A stretch of 64,000 nucleotides of DNA from Avoscillospira_A sp052117125 (GCF_052117125.1 NZ_JBQKJT010000005.1:1-64000); one strand, 5' to 3'. Positions 42,171 through 50,933 are shown, counted from the stretch's first letter. The notes: generated by a model not told the origin, from the sequence alone. Translations and numbers: made by a program.

Positions 42171-42515
42171 ATGGAATTTTCCAAGTCTCTGAAGCTCAAT
42201 CACCTGTTTCGTCGCCTGTATCGAAAGGGTTCCAGCGCCGCCAACGGCTACCTGGTACTCTACTGCCGCCGCAACGGTTCTCAGACCAACCGCATCGGCT
42301 TGACCGTTTCGGCCAAGCTGGGACATGCTGTGGTCCGCAACAAGCTGCGCCGCCGTCTGCGGGAGATCTACCGGCTGAACGAAGGGTCCTTCTGCCGCGG
42401 CTATGATATTGTAGTCGTGGCCCGCAGCCGTGCCGTGGACGCATCGTACCAGCAGCTGGAACGGTCATATCTGGCACTGGCCAAAAAGCTTCATTTGCTG
42501 GAAGGAGACTTATGA
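42171..42515 (+). CDS. rnpA: Ribonuclease P protein component
   Basis: RnpA helps the RNase P RNA bind precursor tRNA. The 114 residues contain the RNR motif in VVRNKLRRRLREIYRLNE and the N-terminal LNHLFRRLYRKG. It follows rpmH by about 100 bases and overlaps yidD by four bases. Confidence 0.95.
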   Translation: MEFSKSLKLNHLFRRLYRKGSSAANGYLVLYCRRNGSQTNRIGLTVSAKLGHAVVRNKLRRRLREIYRLNEGSFCRGYDIVVVARSRAVDASYQQLERSYLALAKKLHLLEGDL

Positions 42516-42724
42516 AACGTCTGCTGTTAGCCCTCATTCGCTTCTACCGCCGATTTGTCTCGCCCGCCTTTCCGCCACAGTGCCGCTTCAGCCCCACGTG
42601 TTCCCAGTACGCGCTGGAGGCCATTGAGAAGTACGGCGCCTGGAAGGGCGGCTGGCTGACCATTCGGCGGCTTCTGCGCTGCCACCCCTTTTATAAGGGG
42701 GACTACTTCGATCCGGTTCCGTAA
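42512..42724 (+). CDS. yidD: Membrane protein insertion efficiency factor YidD
   Basis: The 70-residue protein shows the DUF37 pattern FYRRFVSPAFPPQCRFSPTC and YALEAIEKYGAWKGGWL, with CHPFYKGDYFDPVP at the end. YidD sits at the inner membrane and assists YidC-dependent insertion. The ATGA overlap with rnpA suggests coupled translation. Confidence 0.95.
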   Translation: MKRLLLALIRFYRRFVSPAFPPQCRFSPTCSQYALEAIEKYGAWKGGWLTIRRLLRCHPFYKGDYFDPVP

Positions 42725-42766
42725 GGGACCCGTCCCTTTGGAGCCACACAGGAAAGGAAGAATACT

Positions 42767-44002
42767 TTGACTTCAATTGCTGACATCATTCGGATCCCCT
42801 TTGGCTATGTGCTGGAGTTTCTCTATAACTTTTCCGGCAATTACGGCCTGGCTCTGATCCTCTTCGGCATTGCCATCAAACTGATTCTGCTGCCGGTCAG
42901 CGCCAAGAGCAAGAAAAGCATGATGAAGATGTCCCGTATGGCCCCCCGGGTCAAGGCCCTGGAAGCCAAGTACGGCGACGACAAAACCAAATATCAGATG
43001 GAGGTTATGAAGCTCTACAAAAAAGAGGGCGTCTCCACCACCGGCGGCTGTCTGTGGGCCTTCATCCCCCTGCTGATCCTGATTCCTCTGTATCAGGTCA
43101 TTCGCGAGCCCATGGTCTATATGATGCACCTGAGCCGTGAGCAGGCGACCGAGATTGTCAACATTGTCGGCCAGCATGTAGAGCTGGGCGGCAACACCTA
43201 TTATCACCAGCTGGCTGCCGCCAGCTACCTGGGCCAGTATGTGGACGAAGTCAAGACGGCCATTCCGGCTCTGGCCAATGTGGACCTGTCTCCCATTAAC
43301 TTTAGTTTCCTGGGGGTCAATCTGGGCAAAATTCCCACCTGGCAGTTCTGGACCCTGACCGGCTGGGCGGAGATCGGCCTGTTCCTGATGCCCGTCATTT
43401 CCGCTGCCTCCCAGTGGTTCTCCATGTTCGTTATGCAGAAGTTCAACGCTTCTGTGGCGACCAACAATCGCGGTGAGCAGGACAACGACGCGGCTTCCGC
43501 CGTCAACCAGTCCATGAAGTCCATGAATATCATCATGCCTGTCATGTCCCTCTGGATTGGCTTTTCCATGCCCGCCGGTATGTCCGTCTACTGGATTACT
43601 CAAGGTCTGTTCGGTCTGGTGCAGGAGTTCTTCCTGACAAAGCACTATCGCAAGGTGTACGATGCCGAGGATGAAATTCGCCGCCAGGAGTACGCCGAGG
43701 AAGAGGCCCGGGAGGCCGAGAAAGAACGCCTGCGAGCGGAACGCCGCGCCAAGCTGGGCGATGCGGCGGACCCCAACACCTCCAAGAAGAAGTTGGCTGC
43801 CAAAGAGAAAGCTGAGCGAGCCAACCAGGTGGAAGGCAAGCTGACGGCGGAACAGAAGGAAGCGCTGCGTCTGGCAAAGGAAAAGGCCGACGAGGAGCGT
43901 CACTTCTCCGGCATCGAAGACCGGCCCTACTGCCGTGGCCGTGCTTATCAGCCCCAGCGCTACGGCCGGAACACCAGCCAAGCCAATCTGGAAGAAGAAT
44001 GA
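42767..44002 (+). CDS. yidC: Membrane protein insertase YidC/Oxa1
   Basis: YidC inserts proteins into the cytoplasmic membrane. The 411-residue product starts at a TTG six bases after AAAGGAAG. Membrane segments include YGLALILFGIAIKLILLPVS, FIPLLILIPLYQVI and SVYWITQGLFGLVQEFF. The C-terminal 120 residues are highly charged and lysine/glutamate-rich, as in ribosome-binding YidC tails. There is no lipoprotein signal peptide. It follows yidD by 42 bases. Confidence 0.94.
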   Translation: MTSIADIIRIPFGYVLEFLYNFSGNYGLALILFGIAIKLILLPVSAKSKKSMMKMSRMAPRVKALEAKYGDDKTKYQMEVMKLYKKEGVSTTGGCLWAFIPLLILIPLYQVIREPMVYMMHLSREQATEIVNIVGQHVELGGNTYYHQLAAASYLGQYVDEVKTAIPALANVDLSPINFSFLGVNLGKIPTWQFWTLTGWAEIGLFLMPVISAASQWFSMFVMQKFNASVATNNRGEQDNDAASAVNQSMKSMNIIMPVMSLWIGFSMPAGMSVYWITQGLFGLVQEFFLTKHYRKVYDAEDEIRRQEYAEEEAREAEKERLRAERRAKLGDAADPNTSKKKLAAKEKAERANQVEGKLTAEQKEALRLAKEKADEERHFSGIEDRPYCRGRAYQPQRYGRNTSQANLEEE

Positions 44003-44043
44003 GACTCTGCAACAGCTGACGTTTATAGCAAGGAGCAGTGAAT

Positions 44044-44940
44044 ATGGAAAAGTTTATTATTACCACCGGTAAGACGCTGGATCTGGCCATTGCCGCCGCT
44101 CTGGAGGAGCTGAAGCTGGACCGCACCAGCGTGTCGGTGGAGGTTTTGGAGCAGCCTAAGTCCGGCTTTTTGGGCTTCGGCGCCCAGCCTGCCAAGGTCA
44201 AGGTGAGCTATGAGGCCGACGAGCCGGTGGCCGTTCCCGCCGCCGCTCTGTCCTCCGCCTCCCGCAGCAAGCCCAAGGCCCAGAAGACCGCTGAACAGTC
44301 CAAGGCTGAGATCAAGTTTGAGGCCAAACCCGCTCCCGCGCCCGCACCCAAAGCGGAAACGCCTGCGGCGCCCAAGCCGCAGCGGACCGAGCGGAAGCCT
44401 GAGAAAAAGCCCGAGTCCCCCAAGCCCCAGGAGCCGAAAGTGGTCAAGGAGTATCCCGTGGCCGAGGCCGGTTCCACCGAGGAGCGCATTGAGGTCTTTG
44501 TCAAGGGTTTGCTGGAGCACATGGGCTCCGATGCGGTACCCCACGCCGTCAAGTCCGGCGACGATGTGTACAACGTGGACCTGGTGGGCAACAGTCTGGG
44601 TATGCTCATCGGCCACCGGGGCGAGACGCTGGACGCCATTCAGCACCTGACCAACTATGTAGTGAACCGGGAGGCCGGAAAGCGGGCCCGCATCAACATC
44701 GACGCCGAGTGCTACCGCCAGAAGCGGGAGGAATCGCTGGCCCGTCTGGCTAATAAGGTGGCCGGTAAGGTGGTGCGCTACCGCCGCAACATCACTCTGG
44801 AGCCCATGAACGCCTACGAGCGCCATGTGATTCACGCGGCCCTCCAGGATACGCCCGATGTGACGACCTATTCCACGGGCACGGAGCCCAACCGCCGCAT
44901 TGTGGTGGCATACAGCCGCTATCGCAGCACCGAGAAATAA
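44044..44940 (+). CDS. jag: RNA-binding protein Jag/KhpB
   Basis: The 298-residue protein has an N-terminal Jag_N domain (KFIITTGKTLDLAIAAALEEL), an alanine/proline/lysine-rich linker at about residues 60-140, a KH domain (GMLIGHRGETLDAIQHL) and a C-terminal R3H domain (MNAYERHVIHAALQD). KhpB binds many RNAs with KhpA and affects cell elongation and sporulation. AAGGAG precedes the ATG. It ends the rpmH operon at a strong terminator. Confidence 0.94.
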   Translation: MEKFIITTGKTLDLAIAAALEELKLDRTSVSVEVLEQPKSGFLGFGAQPAKVKVSYEADEPVAVPAAALSSASRSKPKAQKTAEQSKAEIKFEAKPAPAPAPKAETPAAPKPQRTERKPEKKPESPKPQEPKVVKEYPVAEAGSTEERIEVFVKGLLEHMGSDAVPHAVKSGDDVYNVDLVGNSLGMLIGHRGETLDAIQHLTNYVVNREAGKRARINIDAECYRQKREESLARLANKVAGKVVRYRRNITLEPMNAYERHVIHAALQDTPDVTTYSTGTEPNRRIVVAYSRYRSTEK

Positions 44941-44943
44941 CCG

Positions 44944-44978
44944 ATGCCCCCTGCGCTTCAGCGCAGGGGGCATTTTTT
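44944..44978 (+). terminator. Terminator after jag
   Basis: ATGCCCCCTGCGC, loop TTCA and the exact complement are followed by six T. Confidence 0.95.
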
Positions 44979-45012
44979 AATTTTGCGCGACCCGCCTTCG
45001 GCGGGTAATACA

Positions 45013-45045
45013 CAGATTTACTCCACAGGGTGTGGAGTAAATCTG
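45013..45045. repeat. Perfect 15-bp inverted repeat with DnaA-like CCACA/TGTGG core
   Basis: CAGATTTACTCCACA and its exact complement flank GGG. No T run follows, and the adjacent GCGGATAA resembles half of a DnaA box. It lies between the jag terminator and the SLH gene and is not explained by either gene. Confidence 0.85.
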
Positions 45046-45137
45046 CGGATAACTATAACCCCTACACCAGAGCTTCCGGCATCGGGGTTGTGAATTTTCC
45101 GGAATTGAATAAAAAACCGCAACAATTTTGAAAAAAA

Positions 45138-45170
45138 CCGTCTTCCGCTAAAAGCGGAGGACGGTTTTTC
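45138..45170. terminator. Bidirectional terminator downstream of the SLH gene
   Basis: ACCGTCTTCCGCT and its complement flank AAA, with an A run on the left and a T run on the right. Confidence 0.92.
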
Positions 45171-45171
45171 C

Positions 45172-45219
45172 CTGTGAAGAATTCCACAGTTTTTAAAAAT
45201 CTGTGGAGTTTTTCACAGG
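45172..45219. repeat. Nested inverted repeat at the SLH gene end
   Basis: Outer arms CCTGTGAA / TTCACAGG (45172-45179, 45212-45219) enclose inner arms TCCACAG / CTGTGGA (45183-45189, 45201-45207). It ends one base before the SLH stop codon and shares the CCACAG/CTGTGG core with the repeat at 45013-45045. Confidence 0.8.
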
Positions 45220-45220
45220 T

Positions 45221-46315
45221 TCAGTCGGCATTGGACCGGAACAGAAAGGTCACTACCTGGGCGCGGGAGCAGGCGGCGTTGGGAGAAAAAGTGCCGGCGC
45301 CGGTACCACCGGTAATGTTGTTGGCGGCGGCCCAGGCCACAGCAGACGCAAAGTAATCTGTGGGAGCCACATCCGTAAAGGCGTCGGTCACCTTGGTGGA
45401 CGGACTACCGGCGGCCCGATAGAGGAAGGTCACGACCTGGGATCGGGTACAGGTGGCGCCGGGGGCGAAGGTGGTGGAACTGGTACCGCCGGCAATGCGG
45501 TTGGCAGCGGCCCAAATGGCGGCGGCGTAATAGTAATCGTCCGTGGTCACATCGTCGAAGGGATTTTGATAAGCGCTGACGTCGGGGCTGCCGGCAGCCC
45601 GATACAGGAACGTAATGACCTGGGCGCGGGTACAGGCATCGTCGGGAGAGAACGTGTTGGCGCTGGTTCCGCCGGTGATACCCTGTTTCACGGCCCAGTT
45701 GACAGCCGCAGAATAGTAGGCGTTGGCGGACACGTCGGTGAACGTTGTATCGGCGGCGGGGCCTTCCGGCTCTGTGGCAGGGGCGTCGACCACATGGAGA
45801 ATGGTGGAGACGGTCTCCAGATCGGGCGAAACTGGGGAACCGCCCACGTAACCGGATACGGCATAGTAGCCGGCCTTGCTGATATTCAGGGGACCCGAAT
45901 AGAGGTCAAAGGTCACAGTGGGGTCTTCCTCCCAAGGTTCCTGGGAAACGGTCAGATCGTCAAATAGGCCGGACAGATTTGTGTCGCCGGTGATGTAGAC
46001 CTGACCGTTGCGGATTTCTGCGCTTAAAATCTCTGCGCGTTCCACGGCATGAAACATGACGGGCTGGCCCACTGTCACTTCGTAGACCGTCTTGGTGTCA
46101 CCCTTGTGCAGCAGCATACAGCTTTCGCCGGTATAGTCTGCACCGACGGTGACGGTAGATGTAGCGGTGATGCCCTGCACGGTGAACAGGTCCCGTTTGC
46201 CGCCGGTATAGTTCTGCCGAATCACAATGTCGTTGGCAGCCAGGGCCGGTATTGCCAGTCCCAATGTCATGGACAAGGCCAGGGCGGTGGCGGCCAGGGA
46301 TTTCAGATGGTTCAT
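45221..46315 (-). CDS. Secreted SLH-domain protein
   Basis: A signal peptide (MNHLKSLAATALALSMTLGL, ending IPALAAND) is followed by about 150 residues of unknown beta-rich sequence. Three S-layer homology domains cover residues 190-364: TFTDVSANAYYSAAVNWAV, PFDDVTTDDYYYAAAIWAA and AFTDVAPTDYFASAVAWAA, each ending in a TRAQVITFLYRAAG-like motif. SLH triplets bind pyruvylated wall polymers, so the protein is probably held on the cell wall. Its N-terminal ligand or partner is unknown. It has its own promoter and terminator. Confidence 0.9.
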   Translation of the reverse strand: MNHLKSLAATALALSMTLGLAIPALAANDIVIRQNYTGGKRDLFTVQGITATSTVTVGADYTGESCMLLHKGDTKTVYEVTVGQPVMFHAVERAEILSAEIRNGQVYITGDTNLSGLFDDLTVSQEPWEEDPTVTFDLYSGPLNISKAGYYAVSGYVGGSPVSPDLETVSTILHVVDAPATEPEGPAADTTFTDVSANAYYSAAVNWAVKQGITGGTSANTFSPDDACTRAQVITFLYRAAGSPDVSAYQNPFDDVTTDDYYYAAAIWAAANRIAGGTSSTTFAPGATCTRSQVVTFLYRAAGSPSTKVTDAFTDVAPTDYFASAVAWAAANNITGGTGAGTFSPNAACSRAQVVTFLFRSNAD

Positions 46316-46348
46316 CGTTGCTCCCTCCTTGATGGATTTTCAAGATTG

Positions 46349-46377
46349 AGTATAACAACTGTTGGCATATTGTACAA
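46349..46377 (-). promoter_or_regulatory. Promoter of the SLH gene
   Basis: TTGTAC (46377-46372), a 17-base spacer and TATACT (46354-46349) on the minus strand. Confidence 0.8.
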
Positions 46378-46380
46378 GGG

Positions 46381-46418
46381 AAAAAATTTGGTCGGGGCCG
46401 CACAGCGGCCCCGACCAA
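46381..46418 (-). terminator. Terminator after hcp
   Basis: TTGGTCGGGGCCGC, a 3-base loop and its complement are followed on the minus strand by ATTTTTT. Confidence 0.93.
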
Positions 46419-46432
46419 GGGGAACGTTTTCA

Positions 46433-48067
46433 TTATGCGCCAAAGAACAGCTTCAAATCGTCTTCCACGGTACCGATACCGGCAATGCCGAAGTTCTCCA
46501 CCAGTACCTTAGCCACATTGGGGCTCAGGAAAGCGGGCAGCGTGGGGCCCAGATGGATGTTCTTCACCCCCAGGTACAGGAGCGCCAGCAGCACGATAAC
46601 GGCTTTCTGCTCGTACCAGGCCACGTTATAGACGATGGGCAGATCGTTGATATCCTCCAGACCGAAGACCTCTTTCAGCTTCAGCGCAATGACGGCCAGG
46701 GAGTAGCAGTCGTTGCACTGTCCAGCGTCCAGCACGCGGGGAATCCCACCGATGTCGCCCAGGTTCAGCTTGTTGTACTTGTACTTGGCACAGCCCGCTG
46801 TCAGAATCACGGCGCTCTCCGGCAGAGCCTTGGCAAACTCCGTGTAGTAGTCGCGGCTCTTGGCCCGACCGTCACAACCGGCCATGACGACAAACTTGGT
46901 GATCGCACCGCTCTTGACGGCTTCCACCACCTGATCGGCCACGGCCAGGACCTGGGCATGGGCGAAACCGCCGACGATGGAGCCGGTCTCGATCTCGGTG
47001 GGTGCGGCGCAGGTTTTGGCCTGCTCGATGATGGCGGAGAAGTCCTTGGTCTCCCCTACCTCGCCGGGAATGTGCTTGCAGCCGGGATACCCAGTGCAGC
47101 CGGTGGTCCAGAGGCGGTCCTTGTAGCTGTCGCGGGGCGGCACCAGGCAGTTGGTGGTGACGAGAATGGGACCGTTAAAGGATTCAAATTCCTCCTTCTG
47201 CTTCCACCAGGCGTTGCCGTAATTGCCGACAAAGTTGGGGTACTTCTTGAAGAAAGGATAGTAGTGGGCGGGCAGCATCTCAGAGTGGGTGTACACATCC
47301 ACACCGGTACCCTGGGTCTGCTCCAGCAGCATCTCCAGGTCGCGCAGATCGTGGCCGGAAATCAAAATGCCGGGATTCTTGCCCACGCCGATGTTAACAG
47401 AGGTGATCTCCGGGTTGCCGTAAGCGCTGGTGTTGGCAGCGTCCAGCAGAGCCATACCGTCCACGCCGTACTTGCCGCACTCCAAAGCCAGTGCAACCAG
47501 ATCGTCGCCGGTCAGGGAGTCATCAATGGTGGCGGCCAGGGCCTTTTGCAGGAACGCATCGATGGCGGCGTCCTGCTTCAAAAGGGCGTTGGCGTGTTTG
47601 GAATAGGCGGACAGACCCTTGAGACCGTAGGTGATCAGCTCACGGAGGGAGCGGACGTCCTCGTTTTCCGTGGACAGAACGCCCACGGTGCGGGCATAGG
47701 CTTCCCAATCGCCCTCGCCGTTCCACAGAGCGGCCTTGGGCAGTCCGTCGGTGGTGCTCAGACGGTTCAGCAGATCGGCCTTGACGGACAGGGTTTCCCG
47801 GGTCCGGGCGTCGATGGCTTCTTTGTCAAAATTGGCATTGGTAATGGTGGTAAACAGGTTCAGGGTGATGAGCCGGTCGACTTCCGGGGCAATATCCTGG
47901 CCCTGGGCCCGTAGAGCCGTGGTGACGGCGGCCAGGCCGCGGGTTACGTGTACCAGCAGATCCTGAGCGGCGGCCACGTCCGGCTTCTTGCCGCAGACAC
48001 CGGCGTTGGTACAGCCGGTGCAGCCGGCGGCTTCCTGACATTGATAGCAAAACATTTTCTGATCCAT
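46433..48067 (-). CDS. hcp: Hybrid-cluster protein (hydroxylamine / NO reductase)
   Basis: Hcp reduces hydroxylamine in vitro and NO in vivo, protecting anaerobes from nitrosative stress. The 544-residue protein has the N-terminal CX2CX8CX5C cluster motif in CYQCQEAAGCTGCTNAGVC, with one additional cysteine. The hybrid-cluster ligand segments VMAGCDGRAKSRDYYTEF, VILTAGCAKYKYNK and VLDAGQCNDCYSLAVIAL are at the C-terminal half. A BFD-type ferredoxin gene lies just upstream on the same strand, but a terminator separates them. An inverted repeat in the promoter region may bind a nitrosative-stress regulator. Confidence 0.96.
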   Translation of the reverse strand: MDQKMFCYQCQEAAGCTGCTNAGVCGKKPDVAAAQDLLVHVTRGLAAVTTALRAQGQDIAPEVDRLITLNLFTTITNANFDKEAIDARTRETLSVKADLLNRLSTTDGLPKAALWNGEGDWEAYARTVGVLSTENEDVRSLRELITYGLKGLSAYSKHANALLKQDAAIDAFLQKALAATIDDSLTGDDLVALALECGKYGVDGMALLDAANTSAYGNPEITSVNIGVGKNPGILISGHDLRDLEMLLEQTQGTGVDVYTHSEMLPAHYYPFFKKYPNFVGNYGNAWWKQKEEFESFNGPILVTTNCLVPPRDSYKDRLWTTGCTGYPGCKHIPGEVGETKDFSAIIEQAKTCAAPTEIETGSIVGGFAHAQVLAVADQVVEAVKSGAITKFVVMAGCDGRAKSRDYYTEFAKALPESAVILTAGCAKYKYNKLNLGDIGGIPRVLDAGQCNDCYSLAVIALKLKEVFGLEDINDLPIVYNVAWYEQKAVIVLLALLYLGVKNIHLGPTLPAFLSPNVAKVLVENFGIAGIGTVEDDLKLFFGA

Positions 48068-48138
48068 ACAAGAAACTCCTTTTTCCGGGGGTTTTTCAAT
48101 TCATGGGTTCAGTATATCGGAAGTGGAATCATTCGTAT

Positions 48139-48152
48139 GTTGGAAATACAAC
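48139..48152. promoter_or_regulatory. Candidate operator in front of hcp
   Basis: GTTG and CAAC half-sites flank a 6-base centre, about 70 bases before the hcp start. A TATACT -10-like element lies downstream on the minus strand. Binding by an HcpR/Fnr-type regulator is a guess from context. Confidence 0.4.
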
Positions 48153-48162
48153 AAAATAAAAA

Positions 48163-48195
48163 TTAAAAAATTCGCCGCACCTGCGGTGCGGCGAA
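48163..48195 (-). terminator. Terminator after the BFD-like gene
   Basis: TTCGCCGCAC / GTGCGGCGAA, a perfect 10-bp stem with a 5-base loop, is followed on the minus strand by a T run. Confidence 0.9.
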
Positions 48196-48201
48196 AGACG
48201 G

Positions 48202-48399
48202 TTACTGCATCATGATCTGGGAAATGGCGTCGAGGATCTTGTCGTGACATCCGCCGCAGCCGGTGGAGCAGTGGGTGATCTTCTGGACCTCGTCAAAGGC
48301 CTGGAGCACATCCTCGAAGCGGGTCATCTCATGGAGCGCATTTTCCACATCGAGATAGGACACCTGCTTACATTTACAGATCATTTCATTGGATACCAT
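48202..48399 (-). CDS. BFD-like [2Fe-2S]-binding protein
   Basis: This 65-residue protein has the BFD-type pattern ICKCKQVSYLDVENAL with a later THCSTGCGGCHDKI, providing the four cysteines of a [2Fe-2S] cluster plus one more. It starts at an ATG preceded by AGGAGGGA; a longer frame upstream is unlikely. Free-standing BFD proteins pass electrons to or from larger redox enzymes. Its position 5' of hcp suggests service to Hcp, though a terminator lies between them. Confidence 0.85.
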   Translation of the reverse strand: MVSNEMICKCKQVSYLDVENALHEMTRFEDVLQAFDEVQKITHCSTGCGGCHDKILDAISQIMMQ

Positions 48400-48460
48400 G
48401 GTCGATCCCTCCTGTATCAAGATGGACTCATCATACCACGAAGCGTCCACCGGGTCAACC

Positions 48461-49339
48461 TCACTTGGCCGGGGCCGGCCGCCGGATGGACAAAACCTGA
48501 TACAACCCCGTAAAGCCGAGAATCAGAGCCGCGCCCATCCACTGGGAAATGGCCACGGATTCCCGGAAAAACAACGTGGATACAAAAATGGCTACCACCG
48601 GATCGATATAGCTGAGAATGGCTGTCTGCGTGCCCGGCAAGTCCCGAATGGAGGTGAAGTAGAGCCAGTAGGCCAGACCGGTGTGGACAACGCCCACAAT
48701 CAGCAGATTGACCAGGGACGTCACATCGCAGTCCAACAGGTGGAAGCCGCCCCGCAGGGGCACCAGCACCACCAGCAGCAGACAGGACCCCGCCATCTGA
48801 TAAATAGACCGGTCCAGTCCCGTGCCGCCGGGACAAAATTTGTTGATCAGTACCACTGTGGCGTAGAGACAGGCGGCGCCCAGGCCGAAGCCCACCCCCA
48901 CCAGCTTGCCCGCCGTCAGGGTAGCGCCGCCGGAAATGACCAAAACCAGCCCTGCCGTGGCGGCGAAGAAGCAGAGGAGCTGCCAGGGGGTGGTCCGTTC
49001 CCGGAACAGCAGGGGGCTCAACGCCATGACCAGTACCGGCGCAAAGTAATAGGCCAATGTGGCTACGGCCACGCTGGTGTAATTGTACGCGGTAAACAAC
49101 AGCGCCCAGTTCAATCCCACGGCCATGCCCGTCAGTACCATAATGAGCTTCTGACGGCCCGACAGCGGGGGCGTTTCATTGCGGGGTGTTACGAGCCGCA
49201 GCAGCGACAATACTGCCAGGGCGATCAGGCCCCGCCAGAAGGCCGTCTCCAGGGAGCTCAGGTCAACGCCCCGGACAAAAATGGACAACGTTCCGAACAG
49301 TATCATGGCCGAGATATTCATGGTTCTTGGCTGTAGCAT
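48461..49339 (-). CDS. EamA/DMT-family transporter
   Basis: The protein of about 292 residues has ten hydrophobic helices in two EamA repeats, the second running through LGFTGLYQVLSI. Such proteins export amino acids or other metabolites or import nucleotide sugars; the substrate cannot be told. I place the start at the ATG at 49339, preceded by AGGGGGAAACCGGGG, but ATG codons at 49357 and 49369 are possible. It is a single gene between the BFD gene and the MATE pump. Confidence 0.88.
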   Translation of the reverse strand: MLQPRTMNISAMILFGTLSIFVRGVDLSSLETAFWRGLIALAVLSLLRLVTPRNETPPLSGRQKLIMVLTGMAVGLNWALLFTAYNYTSVAVATLAYYFAPVLVMALSPLLFRERTTPWQLLCFFAATAGLVLVISGGATLTAGKLVGVGFGLGAACLYATVVLINKFCPGGTGLDRSIYQMAGSCLLLVVLVPLRGGFHLLDCDVTSLVNLLIVGVVHTGLAYWLYFTSIRDLPGTQTAILSYIDPVVAIFVSTLFFRESVAISQWMGAALILGFTGLYQVLSIRRPAPAK

Positions 49340-49438
49340 CCCCGGTTTCCCCCTCATTTCATTTACCAATTAAAGTATATCATACCAAATTTTCATTGGC
49401 TTGTAAATGCGGTAAACCGTAAAGATTTTGCTCCAGGG

Positions 49439-50848
49439 TCAGGAACAATTTTCCAGACGCTTCATGGCACGGCGGAACTGGATGGAGAATAGAGTGACGG
49501 TGGTGGCTACGGCCAGAATGTCGGCCGCAGGCTCGGCCAGAAAAACAGAGGTGGTCTTCTGGAACGGCAGAATGTTGGGCAGGATGTAGATAAAGGGAAT
49601 CAGCAGAAACACCTTCCGCAGCAGGGCCAGGAAAAGGGAGCTTTTGGCGTTGCCGATGGCGACAAAGGTCTGCTGACAGCCGATCTGCACGCCCAGGAGA
49701 CAGACGGCGGCGGTATAAATCCGCAGGGCCGGACGGGCCACTTCCACCAGGGCTGGGGCATCGTTAAAAATTTTGATAAAAAGTTCCGGAAAACACTGTA
49801 CCGCCAGCCAAAGCATTACGGAAAAGGTGGTGGTGCAGAGGACTTGCAACCGGAAGGCATGACGGACCCGGTCGGCGTTGCCCGCGCCGTAGTTGTAGCT
49901 GATGATGGGCTGTGCGCCTTGGGTCAGCCCCTGAAGGGGCAGCATGGAAAACTGCATGACGCTGGAGAGAATGGTCATGGCGCCCACGGCCAGGTCGCCG
50001 CCGTATTTTCGGAGGGAGGTGTTGAAGCACACGGCAATGAGGCTTTCCGTGGCCATCATAATAAAGGGCGACAGGCCCAGGGCCAGACTGGGAAGCAATA
50101 CGGACCAGTTGGGCTTGAGATACCGCAGACGAATGCGGATGGTGGTTTTTTTGCCCGTCAGGAATTTGAGAATCCAAACCATGCTGACGGCCTGGGAGAG
50201 AATGGTGGCCAGGGCAGCGCCGCGAACACCCATATGGAATCCAAAAATAAAGATGGGATCAAGGATGATATTGCAGACGGCGCCGATAAGGACCGTCAGC
50301 ATGCTGGTGACCGTAAAGCCCTGGGCGCTGATAAAGGTGTTCAGGCCCAGTGTTACAAGGACAAAAAGGGTGCCCAGGGAGTACAGCCGCAGGTATTCAA
50401 AGCCATACAGCAGCGTATTGTCGGTGTTGCCGGTACCGTCGTTGGCACCGAAGGCCAGCAGCATGGGTTCGGCAAAGAGATAAAAGACGGCGGTCAGCAC
50501 CACGGACAGAACAACCAGGGTCGAGGTGGCGTTGCCCAGGACCTCCTCGGCCTTGTCGGTCTCGCCTTTGCCCAGATAGATGGAGGCACGGGGCGCGGCG
50601 CCCTGACCCGCCAGGGCCGCAAAGGCTGAAATAATCATAATCAGGGGCAGACAGACGCCGACGCCGGTCAGGGCTACCCGGCCCACCGTATCCGTGGGAG
50701 CAATGTGGCCGATGTACATACGGTCTACCAGATTATACAGCAGGTTGATGATCTGGGCCGCCACAGCCGGTGCCGCCAACCGCAGGAGCAGCTTGCCGAT
50801 GGGTTGGGTACCCAGCGCTTCCGTTTGTTTCTGTTGCAAAGGTAACAC
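49439..50848 (-). CDS. MATE-family efflux transporter
   Basis: This 469-residue, 12-helix protein has the MATE features KLLLRLAAPAVAAQIINLLYNLVDRMYIGHI and a second half starting near SVLLPSLALGLSPFIMMATE. MATE proteins export cationic drugs or metabolites using Na+ or H+. The start is GTG. A MarR-type regulator is divergently encoded 130 bases away, and two identical 14-bp direct repeats lie between them, so the pump is probably repressed by that regulator. Confidence 0.92.
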   Translation of the reverse strand: MLPLQQKQTEALGTQPIGKLLLRLAAPAVAAQIINLLYNLVDRMYIGHIAPTDTVGRVALTGVGVCLPLIMIISAFAALAGQGAAPRASIYLGKGETDKAEEVLGNATSTLVVLSVVLTAVFYLFAEPMLLAFGANDGTGNTDNTLLYGFEYLRLYSLGTLFVLVTLGLNTFISAQGFTVTSMLTVLIGAVCNIILDPIFIFGFHMGVRGAALATILSQAVSMVWILKFLTGKKTTIRIRLRYLKPNWSVLLPSLALGLSPFIMMATESLIAVCFNTSLRKYGGDLAVGAMTILSSVMQFSMLPLQGLTQGAQPIISYNYGAGNADRVRHAFRLQVLCTTTFSVMLWLAVQCFPELFIKIFNDAPALVEVARPALRIYTAAVCLLGVQIGCQQTFVAIGNAKSSLFLALLRKVFLLIPFIYILPNILPFQKTTSVFLAEPAADILAVATTVTLFSIQFRRAMKRLENCS

Positions 50849-50888
50849 TTCTTTCCCGGGTCATTGACAAGATACCCGTTGATGGATA

Positions 50889-50933
50889 CAATATAGTTTA
50901 CACAAAAACTAATTTTTGTCAATATAGTTTACA
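50889..50933. promoter_or_regulatory. Paired 14-bp direct repeats between the MATE and marR genes
   Basis: CAATATAGTTTACA occurs at 50889-50902 and again at 50920-50933. They overlap likely -10 regions on the minus strand (a TTGACA lies 16 bases from TAAACT). They are candidate MarR operators. Confidence 0.65.
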
